A DNA stretch of 64,000 nucleotides from CmP2 sp052084925 (GTDB taxonomy: Bacteria > Actinomycetota > Actinomycetes > Actinomycetales > Micrococcaceae), in the NCBI GenBank assembly GCA_052084925.1, contig JBQDEV010000002.1, forward strand, positions 248,001-312,000, in the 5' to 3' direction. Position numbers and translations under genes: made by a program. The notes under the pieces are model-generated. The model saw only the letters and a program-made list of their open reading frames with translations. It made no database searches and had not been told where the DNA came from. Positions 7,432 to 16,026 of this stretch are shown piece after piece (positions within the stretch are counted from its first letter, which is position 1; every line of letters begins with the position of its first letter).

Positions 7432-8922
7432 ATGACTACGATCAGCGACCCCACGGCAGCGCTGGAGACACCACTGCTACGTGACAACGCGATGCTCATC
7501 GGCGGCGAGTGGGTTCCCGCATCCAGCGGGGAGACCATCGACGTCATCAACCCTGCCAATAGTGACTTGCTAGCGCGCATTCCGCGGGGCACCGCGGACG
7601 ACGTCGACGCTGCGGTGCGAGCCGCCGAGGAAGCGCTGCCCGCGTGGCGAGACCTGAGCGCTACCGCCCGGGCCAACCTGCTTTTCCGCTGGGCCGACCT
7701 CGTTGAACAGCACGCCGAGGTGCTAGATCAGCTCGAATCCCGAGACGTCGGTCGCCCGCACTGGGGCCCATCGCCCATCCCGGGGCAACTGCGTTTCACC
7801 GCAGGACAGGCTGACAAAGTGCAGGGCCTGTCGCTGCCGACCTACTCCCCGGACGTGGTGGGATTCACATTGCGTGAGCCCTACGGCGTGGTCGGGGCGA
7901 TCATCCCGTGGAACGCCCCGGGGCCGATGTTTACCAATGAGGTCGGCCCGGCGATTGCGGCTGGAAACACCATCGTGATCAAGCCGGCCGAAGATGCTCC
8001 ACTTGCTCCGCTCGCTCTGGCACAGCTGGCGCTGGACGCGGGCATCCCGGCGGGGGTCATCAACGTGGTGACGGGCTACGGTTCCGAAGCGGGAGCCGCG
8101 ATACCGCAGCATCCGTCCATTCGGCGGGTGGGGTTCACAGGGTCACCGCAGACTGGTTCCATCGTGATGGAGGCTTGTGCGCGCACGCTGACGCCGTTGC
8201 ACTTGGAACTGGGAGGCAAATCGCCCCAGGTCATCATCCCCGACGCCAATCTGGAGGTCGCGGCTCCGGCCATCGCCACCGGGATCACCCTGAATACCGG
8301 GCAGATCTGTGCGGCAGGTTCACGCGTGGTGGTGCTGCGCAGTGTGCACCAGGAGGTCGTCGAGCGGCTGGCAGAGGAAATGGCGAAGGTGACGGTGGGG
8401 CCGTGGCACGAGTCCGTACGGATGGGGCCACTGATCAATGCAAAGCAGCACGAGCGTGTGATGGATTTCATCGACGCTGGCCGCGATGCCGGAGCCGAGC
8501 TGATCACGGGAGGCGACGTGCCCACCGGTGACCGGTTCGGTAATGGGTTCTTCGTCAACCCCACCCTCTTCGACGGGGTGACCCCGGAAATGTCCATCGC
8601 CCGGGAGGAGATCTTCGGACCCGTATTGTCCGTGATTCCAGTCGACGACGAGGCCGAGGCGATCGCCGTCGCCAACGGCACCGACTACGGGCTGGTGGCC
8701 TCCGTCTGGACGGAGGACGTCGGTACGGCGGTGCGCATGAGCCGGGCGTTGCAAGCAGGTCAGGTCGGCATTAACAACCCGCTGGGCGCCGGTGTCATTG
8801 GTGGGCCCTTCGGCGGATACAAAGACAGCGGCTTTGGCCGGACCATGGGGGCCGACTCGGTGCTGAGTTGGACCCAGGTCAAGACCGTGTCGATGCGCGG
8901 CGCGAGCCAGCAGACTTACTGA
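7432..8922 (+). CDS. Aldehyde dehydrogenase, NAD(P)-dependent
   Basis: ALDH-superfamily enzyme, 496 residues, the family's usual length. Visible signatures are PWNAPGPM, KPAEDAPL, FTGSPQTG, the general-base glutamate in LELGGKSP and the catalytic cysteine in NTGQICAAGSR; EEIFGPVLSV lies near the C-terminus. GAGGAG is placed correctly before ATG 7432. It sits between two NDMA-type alcohol dehydrogenases, which gives a simple alcohol, aldehyde, acid sequence; the acid could then be activated by the CoA transferase encoded on the other strand. Exact substrate unknown. Confidence 0.93.
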   Translation: MTTISDPTAALETPLLRDNAMLIGGEWVPASSGETIDVINPANSDLLARIPRGTADDVDAAVRAAEEALPAWRDLSATARANLLFRWADLVEQHAEVLDQLESRDVGRPHWGPSPIPGQLRFTAGQADKVQGLSLPTYSPDVVGFTLREPYGVVGAIIPWNAPGPMFTNEVGPAIAAGNTIVIKPAEDAPLAPLALAQLALDAGIPAGVINVVTGYGSEAGAAIPQHPSIRRVGFTGSPQTGSIVMEACARTLTPLHLELGGKSPQVIIPDANLEVAAPAIATGITLNTGQICAAGSRVVVLRSVHQEVVERLAEEMAKVTVGPWHESVRMGPLINAKQHERVMDFIDAGRDAGAELITGGDVPTGDRFGNGFFVNPTLFDGVTPEMSIAREEIFGPVLSVIPVDDEAEAIAVANGTDYGLVASVWTEDVGTAVRMSRALQAGQVGINNPLGAGVIGGPFGGYKDSGFGRTMGADSVLSWTQVKTVSMRGASQQTY

Positions 8923-8938
8923 AAGGAAGACCGTTAAC

Positions 8939-10063
8939 ATGGCAACGATCACCACGCGCTCCGCAGTCGCTCGAGCGCCTCATGAGGGCTGGCAACTGAC
9001 CGAGCTCCAGCTCGACGAACCCCGTGACCACGAGGTTCGAGTCAAGATGGTGGCAGCGGGACTGTGCCACTCGGATCATCACATTACCGCTGGCGACGCC
9101 CCGGTGCGCTTCCCCATCGTGGGGGGCCACGAAGGTACCGGCATCGTCGAGTCCGTGGGGCCGTCGGTCACCAGGGTTAAAGCCGGAGACCGCGTGATCT
9201 GTGCCTACATTCCCGCCTGCGGAGCTTGTCGGCCGTGCTCGATCGGCCACCAGAATCTCTGCGTCCAGGGACTGAACGCCGGAACTGGGATGTTCCTCGA
9301 CGGGTCTTTCCGATTCCAGGACGAGTCCGGTGAAGATGTCGGAGGCTTCTGTACGCTGGGCACCTTCTCGCAGTACACGGTCGTTTCCGAGTACGCCGTG
9401 GTGCCGCTTCCGGACGATATCCCCTTTGAGATCGGTGCCCTAGTCGGTTGCGGGGTGCCCACCGGGTGGGGTTCCGCTGTGTACGCGGCGGGCGTCCGCG
9501 CAGGTGACACCGTGGTGATCTTCGGCGCCGGTGGCGTCGGGATGAACGCCGTGCAGGGTGCGCGTTATGCCGGCGGAAAGAACGTCATCGTCGTGGATCC
9601 CGTGGAGTTCAAGCGTTCCTCCTCCCTGGAGTTCGGCGCCACTCACGCCGTTGCCACAGCCCAGGAAGCGCACGACTTCGTTGTCGAGACGACCTGGGGC
9701 CAACTCGCCGATCACGTGATCATCACGGCCGATGCCGTCACCGAGGAAATGGTCGGTGCCGGTATCGCGATGACCGGTAAGGGCGGCAAATTGACCATCA
9801 CCTCGGTGGGGCATCTCACCGAAAAGGCAGTCAGCGTGCACGCCGGAATGCTGATCAGCTACCAGAGGCAGATCCGCGGTGCTTTGTTCGGCGACTGCAA
9901 CCCGCTCTACGACATTCCTAAGCTGTTGGGGCTCTATCGTTCCGGTGACCTTCGGCTCGATGAGCTCATCACCCGGAAGTACACCCTTGACGAGGTGAAC
10001 ACCGCCTATGCGGACCTGCTCGAAGGACGCAATATACGCGGCGTGATCGTCCACGAGCAGTGA
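8939..10063 (+). CDS. NDMA-dependent (mycofactocin-type) alcohol dehydrogenase 2
   Basis: Paralogue of the 6295-7407 enzyme, 374 residues, well over half identical by eye. It retains GLCHSDHHI, GGHEGTG, CGACRPCSIGHQNLC, GTFSQYTVVSEYAV, GCGVPTGWGSAV and GAGGVGMNAVQ. GAAAGGAAG lies before ATG 8939, 16 bases after the aldehyde dehydrogenase stop. Two copies of the same type around one aldehyde dehydrogenase suggest either two alcohols or successive oxidation of a diol or of two arms of one substrate; this is inference. Confidence 0.9.
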   Translation: MATITTRSAVARAPHEGWQLTELQLDEPRDHEVRVKMVAAGLCHSDHHITAGDAPVRFPIVGGHEGTGIVESVGPSVTRVKAGDRVICAYIPACGACRPCSIGHQNLCVQGLNAGTGMFLDGSFRFQDESGEDVGGFCTLGTFSQYTVVSEYAVVPLPDDIPFEIGALVGCGVPTGWGSAVYAAGVRAGDTVVIFGAGGVGMNAVQGARYAGGKNVIVVDPVEFKRSSSLEFGATHAVATAQEAHDFVVETTWGQLADHVIITADAVTEEMVGAGIAMTGKGGKLTITSVGHLTEKAVSVHAGMLISYQRQIRGALFGDCNPLYDIPKLLGLYRSGDLRLDELITRKYTLDEVNTAYADLLEGRNIRGVIVHEQ

Positions 10064-10109
10064 CGCCACCCAAGCTCCATCGCTCCTCTGACTCAGGAAG
10101 GCTGGGCCC

Positions 10110-10670
10110 ATGAAAGACATCATTCTTGACCCCACCGGAAGCCGGACCACGTTCCCAGAGGGTCACCGCCACGCGGAGTCCACGCTGGCTCCGCGGCCGG
10201 AGTCCCTACGCGGACAGCGCATCGGGTTGCTGGACAACACCAAACACAACGCCCTGCTACTGCTGACGACTGTGGGCGAGATCTTAGTGAGGGACCACGG
10301 CGCAGCGGACGTCAGCATCGTCGAGACCAAACGGAACTTCTCAGTTCCCGTCGACGACGAGATTGTGAGTCGATATCGGGAGCACTGTGACGTGGTGATC
10401 ACCGGAGTCGGGGACTGTGGATCCTGCAGCGCGGCGGGCGTTGCCGACGGCATCAATTTCGAGAAGGCCGGGGTACCTGCCGCGGTCCTGCTCACCGATG
10501 CCTTCGACGTGACCGGCCGTACTATGGCCGGGGTACAGGGTGTACCGGACTATGAGTGGATCAGGACGGCACACCCGCTCGCCGTGCTCGACACCGACGC
10601 GGTGCGCAAGCGGGCGGTGCAGCTGGTGCCCGAGATCGTGGAAACGCTGAGCGCGGGAGCGACGGCATGA
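10110..10670 (+). CDS. UGSC-family protein (Cys form)
   Basis: 186 residues. The motif GDCGSCSAAGVADG is the hallmark of the UGSC family, in which some members have selenocysteine at the first position; here it is an ordinary Cys codon (TGT) in a CxxC-like arrangement. Other conserved-looking parts are RIGLLDNTKHNA and TDAFDVTGR. Biochemical function is not established; a thiol redox or covalent-catalysis role is often supposed. AGGAAGG precedes ATG 10110. The next gene overlaps by four bases (ATGA), so the two products very probably work together. Operon context: alcohol and aldehyde dehydrogenases upstream, SDR and amidohydrolase downstream. Confidence 0.75.
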   Translation: MKDIILDPTGSRTTFPEGHRHAESTLAPRPESLRGQRIGLLDNTKHNALLLLTTVGEILVRDHGAADVSIVETKRNFSVPVDDEIVSRYREHCDVVITGVGDCGSCSAAGVADGINFEKAGVPAAVLLTDAFDVTGRTMAGVQGVPDYEWIRTAHPLAVLDTDAVRKRAVQLVPEIVETLSAGATA

Positions 10671-11746
10671 TTGATCACACCACCGTAGCCGAGATTGACG
10701 CTGCCGCTGTGCACGCCGCCCAAGCTGCCATCGAGTACGGGTACGAGCAGGAATGGTCCGATGGGCTGCCCTTGGTCCCGGCCACTCGGGAGCTGGTGGA
10801 CCGGTTCATTCAACTCGGGGGACGCCCTGCCGAGGAGGTGCTCAGCCATCTCAAGCAGGTCGATCGCTCGGTCGATGTCGAGCTGCTCGCGATCAATGCC
10901 GCCATGGCGGGATGTCGACCCGAGTACTTCCCAGTGGTGCTCGCCGCCTGGCAAGCCCTGGCTGGGGAGCGTGCCACGGGGGCCGGAGGCTGGCAATCCA
11001 CCAGTGGCCCTGCGCCGTTGCTCATCGTGAATGGTCCCATCCGACACCGGCTTGGCTTCAATAGCACCGGCGGTGTGTTCGGCCCTGGATTCCGCGCCAA
11101 CGCCACGGTGGGACGGGCCATCGGACTGACGGTGCGCAATGCCTACGGCATCCGCCCACACGAGCTGGAACAGGCCACCCAGGGGCTACCAGGGCGCTGG
11201 ACGATGTGCGTGGGCGAAAACGAGGAAGACAGTCCATGGGCCCCGCTGGCGCAGGACCTCGGTGTCACCGGTGACGCGGTGACCAGCGTGCTGCTTCGCA
11301 CCAGTGAGTTTGTCGACAACCGCCACACCTCCAACCCGGAGCAACTTCTCGGTGACATCGCCGACACAATCGGACGCTCCGGAGGCTGGATCTTCGCCCG
11401 CGCCGCGGCCGGTGTCGTACTCTGCCCGGAACACGCCCACCTGCTAGCGAGAGCCGGATTCTCTCGAGCCGACGTTGCCACCTGGCTCGCCGAACGTTCG
11501 GGACGAACCACCCGTCAGCTATGGCAGGCCGGCAAGGACCGCGCCAACGAGAACGGCGTGCGGTTTCCCGGAGAAAACACTGACCCGGACACGTTCCATC
11601 CCACCATCGCGGACCCAGCGACGATGATCATCGCGGTCGCCGGATCACGCAGTGCCGGGATATCCATGGTCGTGCGCTACTTCGCCGACTGGTCCCAAAC
11701 AGCCACCCCCATCACTATGGCCGACGCAGACGAGGATCGATCCTGA
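10667..11746 (+). CDS. Uncharacterised partner of the UGSC protein
   Basis: 359 residues counted from the ATG at 10667, which overlaps the UGSC stop codon. I do not recognise a named family. Notable segments are EWSDGLPLVPATRELVDRFI near the N-terminus, AAMAGCRPEYFPVV, LIVNGPIRHRLGFN and TGGVFGPGFRANATVGRA, then VCVGENEEDSPW-like sequence and a C-terminal IIAVAGSRSAGISMVV. No signal peptide or membrane segment is evident. The LPLVPAT segment is reminiscent of proteins found next to UGSC genes in other genomes. Translational coupling implies a complex or consecutive step with UGSC; the chemistry is unknown. Confidence 0.7.
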   Translation: MIDHTTVAEIDAAAVHAAQAAIEYGYEQEWSDGLPLVPATRELVDRFIQLGGRPAEEVLSHLKQVDRSVDVELLAINAAMAGCRPEYFPVVLAAWQALAGERATGAGGWQSTSGPAPLLIVNGPIRHRLGFNSTGGVFGPGFRANATVGRAIGLTVRNAYGIRPHELEQATQGLPGRWTMCVGENEEDSPWAPLAQDLGVTGDAVTSVLLRTSEFVDNRHTSNPEQLLGDIADTIGRSGGWIFARAAAGVVLCPEHAHLLARAGFSRADVATWLAERSGRTTRQLWQAGKDRANENGVRFPGENTDPDTFHPTIADPATMIIAVAGSRSAGISMVVRYFADWSQTATPITMADADEDRS

Positions 11747-12607
11747 ATGCTGTACTCCCAGATAGAAGACCGGTTGATATCCGACCCGCTCGAGGATCCG
11801 CTGGAGCAGGACGGGCACGCGTTGACTGGCCGCAAAGCACTGATCACCGGAGCCGGGCAGAACGGAGACCTGCCCGGGGTCGGTTATGCGATCGCCTGTC
11901 TGCTGGCGTCTCGGGGCGCTGAGGTGGTCGTGCTCGATCGCAGTCCTGACGCGGCTGAACGCACGGTTCAACAGATTACTGATGACGGTGGTCGCGCCTG
12001 GAGCCTGCAAGCCGACGTCACTGACGATCCGGCGTGCGGCGACGCCGTCGCCGAGGCTCAGCGGTTGCTCGAAGGGCCTCCGGACATCCTGGTCAATAAC
12101 GTCGCCAGCGGTGACCGGGCCGGCATCTTCGAAGTCACACCCGAACGGTTCCAACAGCTGCTCGACATTAACCTGATCTCGGCCTGGTCGATGACACGAC
12201 ACACCGCACCGGTGATGCCGCGTGGAGGGTCGATCCTCAACATCTCCTCCGTGGGAGTCAGCGCTCGCGGCCCCGGAATGCCCTACTGTGTCGCCAAATC
12301 TGGCGTCGAGAACCTCACCGAGGGGGCCGCCAGCACCCTGGGCGGCCAGGGTATCCGCGTCAACTGCATCCAAGTGGGGGCCATCTGGGGGTCGTTTGCG
12401 GCGTCGGGCATGGACGAGAGTGCGCGGGAGGGGAGACGCGAGATGACCACACTCAAAACCGAGGGAAGCTCTTGGGACATCGCCCACGCGGCGGCCTTCT
12501 TACTCAGCGACCAGGCACGGTGGATCACCGGCCAGATTCTGGCCGTCGACGGCGGGCCGTTTGGGCGCGGGCCGATGGTCCCGCCCGTGACCACGGTGGC
12601 CCACTGA
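11747..12607 (+). CDS. SDR-family oxidoreductase
   Basis: 286-residue short-chain dehydrogenase whose ATG directly follows the preceding stop codon. The cofactor loop is GAGQNGDLPGVGYA, an extended form with extra residues between the glycines; NNVASG replaces NNAG, and SSVG (Ser) and YCVAK (Tyr/Lys) are present, followed by GGPFGRGP at the end. The first 28 residues before the Rossmann strand are an unusual extension. Part of the long dehydrogenase/UGSC operon. Substrate unknown. Confidence 0.85.
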   Translation: MLYSQIEDRLISDPLEDPLEQDGHALTGRKALITGAGQNGDLPGVGYAIACLLASRGAEVVVLDRSPDAAERTVQQITDDGGRAWSLQADVTDDPACGDAVAEAQRLLEGPPDILVNNVASGDRAGIFEVTPERFQQLLDINLISAWSMTRHTAPVMPRGGSILNISSVGVSARGPGMPYCVAKSGVENLTEGAASTLGGQGIRVNCIQVGAIWGSFAASGMDESAREGRREMTTLKTEGSSWDIAHAAAFLLSDQARWITGQILAVDGGPFGRGPMVPPVTTVAH

Positions 12608-12663
12608 GGAACGACGAGACGACGGACAGAGACGACCCGATGTGGGAGAGGGAGAGTTGATTC

Positions 12664-13767
12664 ATGGGTGAGACAGTCAGGGCTTCGGTGCAGACTGGGC
12701 CGCGGACGATGGAAGTGCGCGAGTTTCCGCGCCCAACGATCGGTCCCGACGACGGGCTGCTGAGGGTTGAGGCCAATGGCATCTGCGGCAGTGACGTTGA
12801 GATCTATCGCGGCCATCTGGGTATGTCGAACGGGCCGTTCATCCCCGGTCACGAACCGCTGGGAATCATTGAGGAAGTGGGTGAGCGCGCGGCCGAGCGC
12901 TGGGGCGTCCAGGTGGGCGATCGCGTGGCGCTGGAGGTCATCGTGCCGTGCCGTTCCTGCCCGGATTGTTTGATCGGGCGCTACCAAGCTTGTCGTGCCC
13001 GCCGCGGCGGACACGGAGTGACCGGCCTCGACCAGGAGCCGGGACTGTTCGGGGGATTCGCCGAGCACCTCTATCTCCAGCCGGGAGCTGTGTTACACCC
13101 GATCGACAAAAACCTGCCGATCGACATCGCGGCCATGTACAACCCGCTCGGAGCTGGCGTGCGTTGGGCCGTGGACCTCGGAGGAGTGGGTCTCGGGGAC
13201 ACCCTCGTCGTGCTGGGCGCGGGACAGCGAGGACTCTCCGCGGTGATCGCAGCGAAGGCAGCGGGAGCCGAACGGGTCATCATCACCGGCCTAGAGTCCG
13301 ATCGGCACAAGCTGGCCATCGCCGAGCGCTTAGGCGCCGACCACACTGTCGTCGTCGATGGCGAGCAGGGCGAGAGCATTGTCGACGTCGTCGCAGATCT
13401 CACCGGGGGCCGGATGGCCGACGTCGCTCTGGACCTGACCCCCATGGCGGCGGGGCCGGTCACCGACGCCATCAACGTGGTGCGCCATGGCGGACGCGTC
13501 GTGCTTGCCGGGCTGAAGGGCGGCCGGGAGATCCCGATTCAGACCGATCTGCTCATCAACCGTGGTGTGACTCTGGTGGGTGCCTACGGGGTGGACGCCG
13601 TCGCGAACAGGAAGGCGATCGCGCTGCTCGAGTCCGGCCGGTTCCCCCTGGAGTTGATGCACACCCACACATTTGGCCTGGACGACGTCTCCGAAGCCAT
13701 CGAGACCCTTGCCGGGGAGCGCGACGACGCCAGCGCCATCCATATCACCGTGCAGCCGCACCTCTGA
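12664..13767 (+). CDS. Zinc-dependent alcohol dehydrogenase (threonine/polyol dehydrogenase-like)
   Basis: 367-residue medium-chain dehydrogenase. Catalytic zinc motif GICGSDVEIYRG, GHEPLGIIEEVG, structural zinc loop CRSCPDCLIGRYQAC, cofactor loop GAGQRGLSAVIAAKAAG. It differs from the two NDMA-type enzymes and belongs to the threonine/sorbitol dehydrogenase-like branch, presumably with freely exchanging NAD(P). GGGAG lies upstream of ATG 12664. It is followed 16 bases later by an amidohydrolase. Role in the pathway inferred only from the operon. Confidence 0.88.
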   Translation: MGETVRASVQTGPRTMEVREFPRPTIGPDDGLLRVEANGICGSDVEIYRGHLGMSNGPFIPGHEPLGIIEEVGERAAERWGVQVGDRVALEVIVPCRSCPDCLIGRYQACRARRGGHGVTGLDQEPGLFGGFAEHLYLQPGAVLHPIDKNLPIDIAAMYNPLGAGVRWAVDLGGVGLGDTLVVLGAGQRGLSAVIAAKAAGAERVIITGLESDRHKLAIAERLGADHTVVVDGEQGESIVDVVADLTGGRMADVALDLTPMAAGPVTDAINVVRHGGRVVLAGLKGGREIPIQTDLLINRGVTLVGAYGVDAVANRKAIALLESGRFPLELMHTHTFGLDDVSEAIETLAGERDDASAIHITVQPHL

Positions 13768-13783
13768 GAGCAGAAGGACCACC

Positions 13784-14782
13784 ATGATCATCGATGCACA
13801 CGCCCACCTGCTGCCCAAGGACTACCCGGACGGGGCGCCGGAGTGCTTCCCCTCCATGCACGCCGTCGAGGACAGCACCGACCGGACGCTGGTCTTCGGA
13901 CAGATGAACTTTCGGGCCAAGGACGTGTTCTTCACGGCCGAGCGTCGGCTCGAGGCCCAGGATGCCTCTGGCGTCGATATGGAAGTGATCAGCCCGATGC
14001 CGCCGCTATTACGGTACGATCTTCCCGCCGGTGACGGGTTGGCACTGGCCCAGCACGTCAACCACTTCACCGCTCAGATGTGTGCCGTCGCACCGGAACG
14101 TTTGGTCGGACTGGGGATGGTGCCGTTACAGGATCCCAATGCGGCTACTGCAGAGTTGGCGGCCATTAAAGACGCCGGACTCGCCGGTGTAGAGATCGCC
14201 TCAAACATCCTCGGGAAGTCGATCGGTGACGAGCGCTTCCTGGACTTCTTCACGGAGGCTGAGCGTCTGGGAATCGCGGTGTTCGTCCATGCCATGCCGG
14301 CGCCGATGGACCGGTTGCCGATGTCGGCCATGGGCACCTATGTGGTGGGCATCGAAGGAATGCTCGCAGCGGCGTCCATGGCGCTCGGTGGCACCGCTGC
14401 CGCATGCCCTGATCTGAGGATCTCCTTCAGCCACGCTGCGGGCGGGTTTGCGATGATGCTTCCGAGGGCGAACTATTTCTGGGGTGGCGCTTGGAATGAG
14501 GGGCCGAGCAATCCGCAGCGCGCGGTGATGCCCGACGACGGGCCATCTCCGCTGGAGATGGCCCGACGCTTTTACTACGACTCCATGGTGTTCGACCATC
14601 GGACCATTCGCTATCTCATCGATCTACTGGGAGCCGACCGCCTGCTGGTCGGATCAGACTTTCCAGCCATGTTGCGCGAGGAGCCAATCGCGAAGACCTT
14701 GAGGGAAATGAACCTGCCCGCAGAACAGTGGGAAAACATCGCCTCGAGCAATGCACTGCGGTGGTTGGGACGCCAGCTCTGA
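13784..14782 (+). CDS. Amidohydrolase family 2 protein (ACMSD-like TIM barrel)
   Basis: 332 residues from ATG 13784 (AGAAGGA upstream). The metal-binding HxH is DAHAHL at the very N-terminus; a further His is in VFVHAMPAP, another in SFSHAAGGFAMMLPR, and the catalytic Asp is in GSDFPAM. This is the arrangement of amidohydrolase-2 enzymes (aminocarboxymuconate-semialdehyde decarboxylase and resorcylate decarboxylase relatives), which catalyse either hydrolysis or non-oxidative decarboxylation. Last gene of the long operon that begins at 6295, and followed by a 220-base gap with a regulatory palindrome. Confidence 0.88.
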   Translation: MIIDAHAHLLPKDYPDGAPECFPSMHAVEDSTDRTLVFGQMNFRAKDVFFTAERRLEAQDASGVDMEVISPMPPLLRYDLPAGDGLALAQHVNHFTAQMCAVAPERLVGLGMVPLQDPNAATAELAAIKDAGLAGVEIASNILGKSIGDERFLDFFTEAERLGIAVFVHAMPAPMDRLPMSAMGTYVVGIEGMLAAASMALGGTAAACPDLRISFSHAAGGFAMMLPRANYFWGGAWNEGPSNPQRAVMPDDGPSPLEMARRFYYDSMVFDHRTIRYLIDLLGADRLLVGSDFPAMLREEPIAKTLREMNLPAEQWENIASSNALRWLGRQL

Positions 14783-14809
14783 TCTGCGAAGCGAGCCTCC
14801 GCGATGGAT

Positions 14810-14826
14810 GTTCCGCCCGATGGAAC
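14810..14826. promoter_or_regulatory. Putative IclR operator, site 4
   Basis: GTTCCGCCCGATGGAAC, a 17-bp palindrome with the TTCCRN5YGGAA core, in the gap between the amidohydrolase and the first ABC permease gene. It suggests the transporter operon has its own promoter under the same control. An imperfect inverted repeat (GTTGGTCGAG / CTCGACAAC) lies further down the same gap. Confidence 0.55.
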
Positions 14827-15003
14827 TCTCGCCAGCGCCTGGGCCTGGCCGCCCTAGCATGAGAGATACATCACAATCCGCGGAGTTGGTCGAGCAAGAC
14901 TCCAGTTGTTTTCTCGACAACTCGCTGGCCTCCATCCGGCTGGACTGTCAGGGTCGGCGACTGCTCGAGAGCCTGATTATTTGGGAGAAGGGACAAGAAT
15001 GCC

Positions 15004-16026
15004 GTGGCAGACACGCTGACTACCGTGCAGACTTCGGCTCCGCCCACGTTGCGAGCGAGAAAACACGTACCACTCTGGCAATTTCACGTGTATTTCGTCG
15101 TGCGGAAGCTGCTGCATTTGCTTATGGTCCTGCTGATTGTGACCTTCAGTGTCACGGTGTTACTTTCGCGGAGCAGTAATGCCGCCAACCAGATCCTTGG
15201 CCCCAACGCCACGGCCGAGCAGGTCGCCACCCTCGAGGCTCAACTCGGTCTGGACCAGCCGGTCATCGTTCAGTATTTCTCGTGGATCAGTAACGCGCTC
15301 CAGGGTGATCTGGGCCGGTCGCTACTTAACGGCGAACCGGTCATCCAGGCGGTGTCCAACGGCCTCGAGGTGACATTCACTCTGATCTTCTTGTCACTGG
15401 CCATGGCACTGATCGTGGCTATCCCCTTGGCGGCGTACGCGGCCCGACACCCAGGCAAACTCCTGGACACTGTGTGCAATGCGGCCTCATCGCTGTTCAT
15501 CTCCATTCCGTCCTTCGTGTTGGCTCTGTTGCTGCTGCTCCTGTTCTCCGTCTCTCTAGGCTGGTTCCCCATCAGCGGCAGCGTGGCCTTCACCGCGGAC
15601 CCGTTGGCCAGCTTGAGGTCCTTCTTCCTGCCAGCGCTAGCTATCGCGCTGACTCCCATGGCCACTTTCTACCGGCTCCTACGCAGTGACATGATCACCA
15701 CCCTGCAGCAGGACTTCATCCTGACTGCGAAATCCAAAGGGCTGTCGACTCGATACATCTTGATGCGGCACGCTCTGCGGCCCTCATTGACGACCGTAGT
15801 CACCATGCTGGGTCTGTCCATCGGCATGTTGATTACCGGGGCTGTGCTCAGCGAAACGATTTTCCGGCTTCCCGGGTTGGGATCCTCTATGGTCAACGCC
15901 GTGACACGTGGAGACCTCCCGATGGTGCAGGGGATCGTCTTGGTGATCGCCCTGATCTACATCGTGGTCAACACCGCCGTAGATATCATCCAGACGTTCA
16001 TCGATCCGAGGGTGCAGTCATCATGA
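15004..16026 (+). CDS. Dpp/Opp-type ABC transporter permease (DppB-like), system 1
   Basis: Membrane subunit of a peptide/nickel-class importer, 340 residues, starting at GTG 15004 (GAGAAGGG upstream). A transmembrane segment at about residues 34-55 is followed by the periplasmic loop typical of DppB and five more hydrophobic segments. The EAA-loop region KSKGLSTRYILMRHALRPSLTTV contacts the ATPase, and the C-terminal DPRVQSS is typical. ATGA overlap with the next gene. No substrate-binding protein gene is directly adjacent; the lipoprotein at 21782 may serve. Confidence 0.92.
   Translation: MADTLTTVQTSAPPTLRARKHVPLWQFHVYFVVRKLLHLLMVLLIVTFSVTVLLSRSSNAANQILGPNATAEQVATLEAQLGLDQPVIVQYFSWISNALQGDLGRSLLNGEPVIQAVSNGLEVTFTLIFLSLAMALIVAIPLAAYAARHPGKLLDTVCNAASSLFISIPSFVLALLLLLLFSVSLGWFPISGSVAFTADPLASLRSFFLPALAIALTPMATFYRLLRSDMITTLQQDFILTAKSKGLSTRYILMRHALRPSLTTVVTMLGLSIGMLITGAVLSETIFRLPGLGSSMVNAVTRGDLPMVQGIVLVIALIYIVVNTAVDIIQTFIDPRVQSS

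Noticed and set aside
10418..10429. Selenocysteine in the UGSC motif
   Set aside because: The codon is TGT (Cys), not TGA, so no recoding is needed.
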